Source of the DNA: UBA8687 sp964564655
Lineage (GTDB): Bacteria > Nitrospinota > Nitrospinia > Nitrospinales > VA-1
NCBI GenBank assembly: GCA_964564655.1
Contig: CAZMBO010000024.1
Span: 1-20,949, forward strand
Direction of reading: 5' to 3'
DNA length: 20,949 nucleotides
Made by a program: the position numbers and the translations under genes. Position 1 is the stretch's first letter. Each line of letters opens with the position of its first letter. Of this stretch, positions 8,071-14,653 are shown one piece after another. A model generated the notes under the pieces. The model was not told the DNA's origin, made no database searches, and saw nothing but the letters and a program-made list of their open reading frames with translations.

Positions 8071-8724
8071 TTATCGTAAGTTTTCTTTTTTAAGCGTCAT
8101 GATAAATTGTGCAAATCGTAAGCGTGTTTCATCATCCATTTTATATATTGGCATGCGGCTTTTATCAGAAAATATTTTTGGGTTTTTAAGCCAGTTTGCC
8201 ACCCAATTCTTCTTCAACCGGTTTCCCGCATTAACCAATGAGGGACCAGAAATTCCACCGCGGAGTTTACCGGCTAGGTTTAAACTTTGATGACAGGAAA
8301 TACAGCCAAAAGTTCGTTCAAACTGGTATTTTGTTTTAGCTATTTGGCTTTTAGTTAAAGGATTAATTTTTTCTTCAGGAAAACCCGGTAGAGTAATTGC
8401 CATTAATTCCTGAGTAATATTAACTGCATCGTTTTTATTAAGAATAGGGTGTTGTTGTAGGTTTTGCAGTTCCCCTTTTAGAAAATATGGGTTATTGATA
8501 GTCCCAGTCTTTCGGAGGGTCACAGGATTTTGAAGATATTCCTCTAACCAGGCACTTTGAAACTTGTTTCCTGCATAGAACAGATCCGGCCCCTTTTTTT
8601 CATTTTCTATTTTGGATAGGCGATGGCACGCCGTACATTTTTTTTCTTCGATTAATGAGGCGTTGGAAAGTATAGGGCTATAAAGAACCCATCCGCTAAT
8701 CAGAAGATAAAAGATTTTTTTCAT
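8071..8724 (-). CDS. Dihaem c-type cytochrome with duplicated domain
   Basis: The protein has 217 aa with an N-terminal Sec signal peptide (about 1-22, ending SNA). Two cytochrome c class I-like domains follow, with haem motifs CTACH at 30-34 and CISCH at 141-145. The domains are internal duplicates: GPDLFYAGNKFQSAWLEEYL in the first aligns with GPSLVNAGNRLKKNWVANWL in the second, each followed by a QNP/KNP motif. The second domain has the usual axial-Met motif (SRMPIY, M191). At the same place the first reads TGTINNPYF and has no Met, so its haem may have a different ligand. It is periplasmic. Its ATG overlaps the stop of the upstream 10-haem gene by one base (TAATGA), so translation is probably coupled. 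Its own stop lies 3 bp from the next gene. Confidence 0.9.
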   Translation of the reverse strand: MKKIFYLLISGWVLYSPILSNASLIEEKKCTACHRLSKIENEKKGPDLFYAGNKFQSAWLEEYLQNPVTLRKTGTINNPYFLKGELQNLQQHPILNKNDAVNITQELMAITLPGFPEEKINPLTKSQIAKTKYQFERTFGCISCHQSLNLAGKLRGGISGPSLVNAGNRLKKNWVANWLKNPKIFSDKSRMPIYKMDDETRLRFAQFIMTLKKENLR

Positions 8725-11474
8725 TACGGATTCGTTTCATCGGGAATAGTTAAGGATTCAGGCTGTTTTTCGCTTTCCTGAAAAATATCATAGGGAAACT
8801 CAACAATTCCCTCTTTTTTGTTGTCCTGCGGTGGTTCTGTCGTCAAATCACTATCTTCATCCATTATAGATTCTGGCCACGTTTTTGGTTTAAAAATTTT
8901 AGGTGGTTTGGGTGCCTCTTTTGGTATTTCTATTCTTACAAACAGGTTTTTTTCAACATCGTAGAAAAGATCTTCGCGTGGTTGCGATTCTCCTAAATTG
9001 TGTTCGCGAATGCGATGTTTTACGTCATAAGGGAATTCTCTACGACCCAATAGTCTAGAAAACTTTAATTCTCGCAAATTGAGGGAACGAAATGCTCGAT
9101 ACTGGTTTGAAGGTTTCTGTAAAGCAGTGATCTCATTTTTATTTAGAAAACGCGATTTATCTTGCGGAAAGAGGGTTTGTAATGCCTGCCCATTAGAATC
9201 TATAGCTTGTCTGAGTTGAAAGCTCTTATGAACTTGATTATTTTGTTTCAAGCTGGAAAAAAATTGTTCGGCATTTTTAATCGGTATTTTTAGAGGATCA
9301 CCAAGACCGACCGATAAAGAGTTTTGATGACAGTCTTCACAGGAACGAACTGTTTTTCGAATTGTGTGAGGTGAATAATCTGTCCAAATCAATCCGGCAG
9401 AATTGTTAAGTGTTAAGGGAGGTTCGGCCCTTTTTAGTGGAAGTCCTGATGTGCCGGTTTGGTCGGTAATAAAATATTGATAGCGAGGTTTTATTATGGA
9501 GTACTTCCCACGTGAGTTTTTACCCATAATCATTTCTGACCATCCTGAATCAGAAAACAGGGTCCACCAATATTCATTTATTGTATCGGCTTCAATTTTC
9601 TGTGGTAGCGATTTAGCGGTCAACCAATCCAACATTCCAGATTTTTCATTAGAGGGTTCCGTGGGGAAACGCATTGGATCAGATAGATTCCAGTTTTTCC
9701 ATTTTCTAGGGGCGAAAAATTTTTCTCGTATAACATGCATACCCCAATCTGTTGCTGCCCAACGGGCATGACAGGCCGAGCATTCCATCTCTTGCATATG
9801 TTTTGGAATTTGGTGTGCGATAGAAGGTTTAAGGTTTTGCAGTAAGGGAATAATATGTTTCTTTCCTGTTACCTTGGAATACAAAACCCAGTTCTCTTTA
9901 ATCTTTTTAATATGTAACATCGGTGAGCCACTGGAATTAACCGAAACGGTATCTCCTGCTCTTATTTTTTTCTTAAGGTTAGGGTTGAGATTGGTACGTG
10001 CTAATAATTTTTTTGTGTTCGGGTCTGACTCGATTAAAAGGTATTCTTTAGGAGTTTTCTCCTGAGTGCCATGGCAATCGATACAACGGACTTGCACTCC
10101 TGATTGAAGCTGATCTGGTTCTATTTCAGGTTTCATTTCGTCGCCAATATGACAGTCGATGCAGTGCATCCCTTTTTCGCGATGGATATCAGGAACGAGA
10201 AACTCGTGATCTTTACCATATAGAACAGGTTTTTTTTCATTAATTTGAATGAGTGTTTCCATAGGTCGTGATGGTTTTGCAAACAGACCTTCGAACTCTT
10301 GACCCACACCGTTATTGTTGTGGCAATGTTCGCATTGAACGCTAGGGACAGCGACCGTGAACTTATGGAGTAGGGGATAGCCACGTGGATTGCTCAAAGA
10401 GTTTTCTGAGAATTTTCTGGTAAAACGATTTTGTTTTTTATTTTTACTTTGAACTTTTTGTATGGCCCTATCGTGAGATAATGAGACTCCGTCGTTCGAG
10501 TAAATCATGTGACAGGAAGAACAACCTGATGCCCTGTAATCTCCAGGGCGATGTGGACTTTCCGAACCAATATGGCAACGCAGGCATTTTGTTCGAAGAA
10601 ATCCGTCTACGGCATGACCTTCTGTCACGCTGGGGAAGGCTTGCTCGTTGTCATCCGCTTTTAAAGAAAAGGGAATTTCATTGATAGGCTGAGCACCCCA
10701 ACCAAATCGGGTGATGTTAATGGTTCTTTTAGCAGTAGACATGAGAGACCGCTCCACCCTTTTAACATGGTTTTCATGGCATTTCCCACAGAATCGGGGA
10801 GCGTTTTTTGCTGAAGATGGGTTGGCAACAAGGCCCTTATGAGCTTTAGGTAATGAGTTGGATCGCCTGTTGCCACCATGGCAACGAACACATGAGAAAC
10901 GGTGGTTTTTGCTGATTCGTTCAATTCCTTGGTGGCATGTATAACATCCCCCTCGTCTTTCTAAATATTCTATTTTTCCATAGATATCTTCGATTGAAAA
11001 ATTCGATTCTTTGTAGAAGTTCTCAATAAATTTATTAGAATCTCCATAAGATTGAAACTGTACTCCATCCAAAGTGGTACCCGGTTGTAGGACTTTTTCC
11101 GTATTTTTCTGGAACCCCCTCACACGAAAAAAAGGGTCTTCAAAATCGGAAGCATCAATTTGAACCTTTGGTAGCGGGGAGAGTACCTCAACCATTTCTT
11201 TTATTTTTAAATTTGTCTCAGGCTTGGGAACAATTTCCACCTCTTCAATTTTTAAAACTTCTGAATTGAATTCTGGTTTTAGGGGGTAATCTAGTGCCTC
11301 AGACGATTCTTTTTCAGTCGGAGTTCTAATTGATTCATCACCATTTTTGTCGTCAAAAAAATCATTAAACTTTCTTTCATTTGTAACTTGACTTACAGAA
11401 TAGGTGGGGAAGGTGCATAGACAGAATCCTCCAGTAAGAATTAGCGATAGAATAATTTGCGATACTCTGTTCAC
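8724..11474 (-). CDS. Large secreted decahaem c-type cytochrome (paralogue of the upstream 12-haem protein)
   Basis: The protein has 916 aa with an N-terminal signal peptide (about 1-28). Ten CxxCH motifs begin at C177, C195, C229, C297, C318, C381, C438, C464, C565 and C712. The spacing and surrounding sequence match the 12-haem protein encoded upstream: compare GCYTCHQG...CVRCHGG with RCITCHDG...CVICHGG, and VRSCEDCH with VRSCESCH. At residues 576-580 the counterpart of that protein's tenth haem reads DWGMH, keeping the His but no Cys, and the C-terminal twelfth motif is absent. It has an acidic low-complexity N-terminal extension (35-130) and a Pro/Glu-rich tail (850-916) that the paralogue lacks. 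There is no TM anchor, so it should be periplasmic or exported. The start is GTG, overlapping the upstream stop by 4 bp (GTGA). I do not recognise a characterised family; the role is inferred as electron transfer. Confidence 0.9.
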   Translation of the reverse strand: MNRVSQIILSLILTGGFCLCTFPTYSVSQVTNERKFNDFFDDKNGDESIRTPTEKESSEALDYPLKPEFNSEVLKIEEVEIVPKPETNLKIKEMVEVLSPLPKVQIDASDFEDPFFRVRGFQKNTEKVLQPGTTLDGVQFQSYGDSNKFIENFYKESNFSIEDIYGKIEYLERRGGCYTCHQGIERISKNHRFSCVRCHGGNRRSNSLPKAHKGLVANPSSAKNAPRFCGKCHENHVKRVERSLMSTAKRTINITRFGWGAQPINEIPFSLKADDNEQAFPSVTEGHAVDGFLRTKCLRCHIGSESPHRPGDYRASGCSSCHMIYSNDGVSLSHDRAIQKVQSKNKKQNRFTRKFSENSLSNPRGYPLLHKFTVAVPSVQCEHCHNNNGVGQEFEGLFAKPSRPMETLIQINEKKPVLYGKDHEFLVPDIHREKGMHCIDCHIGDEMKPEIEPDQLQSGVQVRCIDCHGTQEKTPKEYLLIESDPNTKKLLARTNLNPNLKKKIRAGDTVSVNSSGSPMLHIKKIKENWVLYSKVTGKKHIIPLLQNLKPSIAHQIPKHMQEMECSACHARWAATDWGMHVIREKFFAPRKWKNWNLSDPMRFPTEPSNEKSGMLDWLTAKSLPQKIEADTINEYWWTLFSDSGWSEMIMGKNSRGKYSIIKPRYQYFITDQTGTSGLPLKRAEPPLTLNNSAGLIWTDYSPHTIRKTVRSCEDCHQNSLSVGLGDPLKIPIKNAEQFFSSLKQNNQVHKSFQLRQAIDSNGQALQTLFPQDKSRFLNKNEITALQKPSNQYRAFRSLNLRELKFSRLLGRREFPYDVKHRIREHNLGESQPREDLFYDVEKNLFVRIEIPKEAPKPPKIFKPKTWPESIMDEDSDLTTEPPQDNKKEGIVEFPYDIFQESEKQPESLTIPDETNP

Positions 11475-13813
11475 GGCCGCATTTGCCTTGAGTTTAATAT
11501 TTGTTCTCGCAATTGACGATGCTCAAGTGTGCTTTCGAAGGCATAGCTTTTATTAATGTCTTGGTAAATACGATCGCCATATCGATCGTGGCAGGGGATA
11601 CAATTGCCTACCCTCAAAATTCTTATTATCTCTTTTTGGTTAAAGGGTCTTGCTTTGAGCTGATGACTCCCTGCAAGAACTTCTCCTCGTATTGAGACTT
11701 TTGCCTCAGGATCAAATACTGATGCCTGGGTTTTTTCGTCTAAGCGATTTAATGGAACAAGCGAATCATTTTTTCCGGTATTGTTTGCTCCAATTTTCAA
11801 GTCGCCTTTTCCTAAACCTAAAGTCTCGGGAGATAAATGGCAACTCTCGCAGGAACGTACTTTAGTACCTGTAGAATGAGGATTCAGTGAATATACCAGA
11901 TTTGATCCTGAAGAGGTATTGGGGTTTGTAAAATGCCATTCTTGATATTTTCCTCGGTGTTGTCCTGTAGATCCCAATGCTAGTATTGGATTACCTTTCT
12001 CGTCCAGCATAGAAAAATGTCTTTCGGGTTGTGCAAACATGGGAGCCACTTTTCCACGTGGTCCTATCATAAGGTAGGGTTGCTGAATTTTTATGGGAGT
12101 CCTTTCTGAAGTTTTTAATTCGACCTGTCCTAATTTCATGGATGCATGGCAACTCTGGCATCGTACTACCCATTGGGAGTGGCATGCAGTACATTCTAAA
12201 CGGGATTGATGTTGGGGGATAAAATGGATCTGTTTGTCTCGAAGTAGAGGAATATTATAAACACGGCCACTTTGCTTCCCGATAGTGACCATTTTCCCAT
12301 TTTGTACTTTAACGTTAGTCATTCGCTGTTTTCTTTCGGAAACAGCCATCCAGTCTCCAACAGAGTTTGGTTTGCCCTTATAATGTTTGCTGAGTCTAAT
12401 AACCCTATCATTTAGCTCTGTAACTTTTGATATCATGGGATAGGTGCTGTCATCTCCATGACAGGTTTCGCAACGAATTTCCACAGCTTGATGTTGTTTT
12501 GAATATAGATTTCCGTCTCCCATGATATCCCTTTGTGTGTGGCAGTCGATGCAGTCCAAACCGCGAGCGGTATGCACATCAACCTGAACATTTCCCTTGC
12601 CAGTAAAAAGGGGCAACTCTTCTTCCTCGGCTGACTTGTTATCGTCTTTTTGAGATTCCACAGTAAGTAATTCTTCATTGTTCATCATTGAAGAAAACCC
12701 TTCGCTCACTTGTTGCTGTTCAACCTCCGCCTGTTGCTGTAAGGTTTCTTCGGACGTATTATTAGCTTCTTCATTTTTATTAATAGGCCCTACTATAATA
12801 TTTTTAACTGGTGAAGGTTCATTGCCCAAAGTTTGTATAGAAAACCTTTGATGGCATTGAACGCAAATTCTTCGTTTCGGCAAGGCTTGGATCTGATGAA
12901 GTTTTGCATGGCCCGGTTGCGTTTTGGAAATGGTCGGATCATTGCCTTCATAGAGGCCCGTTTTCGAATAAGTAAAATGACAAGCAGCGCAACCCTGAGA
13001 TCGGTATTGGCCTGGCGGTGGTGGAGAATCAATATGGCATTGAAAACACTTCTGGCGTAAAAGACGATCACTGGGATTTTTGGAAATGAGTTGAATAGTA
13101 TTTTTGTCCGATTCAGGGATATCTAAAGGAGAAAAGTAAGGGAGTTTGTCCAGTTTTTCTAAGGCACCCCATTCATGCGGTACATTCCCATCTTTATCTG
13201 AAATAGCCCTCTTTGCATAGTGTGCGGTCTTTTTACTTTGTCCAGACCATTGGTAACGCAGACCGGAAATCATTCCGGCTAGGGTGTTCATCATGGACTT
13301 ATTTAGCCGTTGAACATGGTTTCGGTCTTCGCGAATATGACCGGAATGACAATAAAGTTGTCCGCATGACTGCTTCACTACATTGAGGCTCGATGGGTTT
13401 CGTTTTCCAGTTCCCGCCTGAGGATCATAAATCAATGTTGCATGAGCTTGATTTTTATCTATCGATTCTGGTTCACCACCATGACAAATAACGCATCCGA
13501 ATTCTGGAGGGTGAGATGAACTTACAGCGGATATACCATCGTGGCACGTAATGCAGCGTTCTACAGTACGGTTTCTGTAGCCTGATACTTTCACCCAGGG
13601 ATAATCTGGTAAGGTTGCAGTGACCTGAATTTCCTTGATATGAGGTTCCTGAGTTTTCCAAAAATAGGTAGCTTCATGGTCGTTTGCCTTGTCAGCGTTT
13701 GCTTGAAAGAATTGGTTCTGCCAAAAAACCCAGTCTTTTTCTTGGGCAAACACAGAGCAGACCCCCATTAGGGTAATAAATAAAACCGTCAGCCCCTTTT
13801 TTAAAGTGAACAC
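11471..13813 (-). CDS. Large secreted dodecahaem c-type cytochrome
   Basis: The protein has 780 aa with a Sec signal peptide (1-23, ending VFA). Twelve haem motifs can be read. Eleven are CxxCH, starting at C87, C107, C256, C275, C317, C421, C448, C541, C552, C655 and C738. One is the rarer CX4CH, CGQLYCH at 150-156. A Glu/Gln-rich low-complexity insert (about 347-400) separates haem 6 from haem 7 and suggests two haem modules. No TM anchor follows, so the protein should be periplasmic or exported. It is the first gene of the operon, with the 10-haem paralogue next (4-bp overlap). The GTG at 13811-13813 is the chosen start because it gives a complete signal peptide. No strong Shine-Dalgarno sequence precedes it, and the GTG lies in a small dyad. 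The haem arrangement does not match NrfA, HAO or OmcS as I know them. Partner and substrate are unknown. Confidence 0.9.
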   Translation of the reverse strand: MFTLKKGLTVLFITLMGVCSVFAQEKDWVFWQNQFFQANADKANDHEATYFWKTQEPHIKEIQVTATLPDYPWVKVSGYRNRTVERCITCHDGISAVSSSHPPEFGCVICHGGEPESIDKNQAHATLIYDPQAGTGKRNPSSLNVVKQSCGQLYCHSGHIREDRNHVQRLNKSMMNTLAGMISGLRYQWSGQSKKTAHYAKRAISDKDGNVPHEWGALEKLDKLPYFSPLDIPESDKNTIQLISKNPSDRLLRQKCFQCHIDSPPPPGQYRSQGCAACHFTYSKTGLYEGNDPTISKTQPGHAKLHQIQALPKRRICVQCHQRFSIQTLGNEPSPVKNIIVGPINKNEEANNTSEETLQQQAEVEQQQVSEGFSSMMNNEELLTVESQKDDNKSAEEEELPLFTGKGNVQVDVHTARGLDCIDCHTQRDIMGDGNLYSKQHQAVEIRCETCHGDDSTYPMISKVTELNDRVIRLSKHYKGKPNSVGDWMAVSERKQRMTNVKVQNGKMVTIGKQSGRVYNIPLLRDKQIHFIPQHQSRLECTACHSQWVVRCQSCHASMKLGQVELKTSERTPIKIQQPYLMIGPRGKVAPMFAQPERHFSMLDEKGNPILALGSTGQHRGKYQEWHFTNPNTSSGSNLVYSLNPHSTGTKVRSCESCHLSPETLGLGKGDLKIGANNTGKNDSLVPLNRLDEKTQASVFDPEAKVSIRGEVLAGSHQLKARPFNQKEIIRILRVGNCIPCHDRYGDRIYQDINKSYAFESTLEHRQLREQILNSRQMRP

Positions 13814-13827
13814 AGTAGTTTGCTGTG
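13811..13827 (-). promoter_or_regulatory. Small dyad spanning the start codon of the cytochrome operon
   Basis: In the mRNA sense the sequence reads CACAG-CAAACTA-CTGTG, and the last GTG is the start codon of the 12-haem cytochrome. The 5-bp arms extend to 7 bp if one G-U pair is allowed. Such a hairpin could hide the start codon and, with no clear Shine-Dalgarno sequence nearby, might modulate initiation. The stem is short, so this is only a candidate. Confidence 0.25.
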
Positions 13828-13863
13828 AAATGAGCGAGAATTTAAGAAATCAATCAGACCACA

Positions 13864-13984
13864 CCAACGAATCAGTTGGGTGAATTGTGTGTAATGTAAA
13901 TGCTGTTCAGATAATTTTTTAATGCATAGAAATAGTTTGGAGTTCTATCTGAACTTTTTCGTTCGCTACTAGGCCCATAGTAGC
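13864..13984. other. Cluster of inverted repeats in the leader region of the cytochrome operon
   Basis: The 263 bp between the small secreted-protein gene (ends 14077) and the cytochrome operon (starts 13813) holds three perfect dyads. They are CCAAC-N6-GTTGG (13864-13879), AGTTC-N5-GAACT (13941-13955) and GCTACTA-GGCCCA-TAGTAGC (13965-13984). None is followed by a U-rich run on the minus strand, so they are not convincing terminators. They could be operators or a structured leader upstream of the cytochrome genes. I found no convincing -35/-10 pair here. Confidence 0.4.
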
Positions 13985-14076
13985 CTCTAGAACTTGCACT
14001 TATTGGCATGAACACATAACCACCGCCTAAGTCTTTCATGGAATAACTCAAGGTGTGGAATTTTATTAAAATGGGT

Positions 14077-14580
14077 TCAATAAATGGGATTATGAAAATA
14101 ATATAAGGCGTCATCTCCCGGGTTGATGCTGTAATCAGGTAAGCTCGAACAATGCTCAAGTGTTATTTTCCAACTAGAACCTTCTTTGACAAAGCTATAA
14201 TTACAGACGCTGTGCTGACGCTCGTCGTTGTCAACAGATTTAGAAGTGATACTTATGATTTCATCAACCAGTACATACCCCACCTTGTTACCAGCATGTC
14301 CAGAGAGAACCTGACGCTGTACCTGACATTTAAGGCCACGGAAGTCAGCCATCATTTGCCGATAGTCCTTCACCCTGTTTTCTAATAGGGCACGCTTGTC
14401 GTCCACCAGGATAACTAGATCTTTACCATAAAAGTCAGGAAGCTTTTCTGGTTGGGTGCAAGCGATGCCATCCAGTTTCTTTAAGATATTGGCATACACA
14501 TCTATATCGGTAGCCAAGGCATTATTACTGATTACCAGGGAAATAATGAAAACCATCCCGGTGAATAAGAAGCGCTTCAT
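14077..14580 (-). CDS. Small secreted protein of unknown function (possibly NTF2-like)
   Basis: The protein has 167 aa from the ATG at 14580. This start is chosen over an upstream in-frame ATG at 14619 because it opens directly with a Sec signal peptide (MKRFLFTGMV...NALA, cleavage after A23) and has a GGAG 10 nt upstream. The mature part (about 144 aa) carries four cysteines, at 41, 85, 126 and 144, which could form two disulfides in the periplasm. A segment with an acidic motif, helical run and final beta strand (GSSWKITLEHCSSL) loosely recalls NTF2/SnoaL-like folds, but I cannot confirm that. It is 73 bp downstream of the NHL protein gene on the same strand and may be co-transcribed with it. 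Confidence 0.7.
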   Translation of the reverse strand: MKRFLFTGMVFIISLVISNNALATDIDVYANILKKLDGIACTQPEKLPDFYGKDLVILVDDKRALLENRVKDYRQMMADFRGLKCQVQRQVLSGHAGNKVGYVLVDEIISITSKSVDNDERQHSVCNYSFVKEGSSWKITLEHCSSLPDYSINPGDDALYYFHNPIY

Positions 14581-14590
14581 TTTAAAGTTT

Positions 14591-14594
14591 CTCC
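14591..14594 (-). promoter_or_regulatory. Shine-Dalgarno GGAG deciding the start at 14580
   Basis: GGAG on the minus strand lies 10 nt before the ATG at 14580. The alternative in-frame ATG at 14619 would place this site inside the coding region and add 13 residues in front of the signal peptide. Confidence 0.6.
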
Positions 14595-14653
14595 AGAAAA
14601 AAATTAAAAAGGTCAACATGCTCTAATTCAAACCACTAAAAAAGCGGGATAAA

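Noticed and set aside
7600..13813. Assignment of the cytochrome operon to HAO, NrfA, MtrCAB or alternative complex III
   Set aside because: Motif counts, absence of TM, porin and molybdopterin partners, and lack of the CxxCK or lysine-ligated catalytic haem do not fit any of these.
13872..14159. 95-aa minus-strand ORF overlapping the end of the small secreted-protein gene
   Set aside because: It overlaps that gene by 83 bp in another frame, has no Shine-Dalgarno sequence, no domain and a composition like intergenic DNA. It also covers the dyad cluster ahead of the cytochrome operon.
14581..14619. Upstream in-frame ATG for the small secreted protein
   Set aside because: The 13 extra residues would precede a complete signal peptide, and the GGAG at 14591-14594 serves the ATG at 14580.
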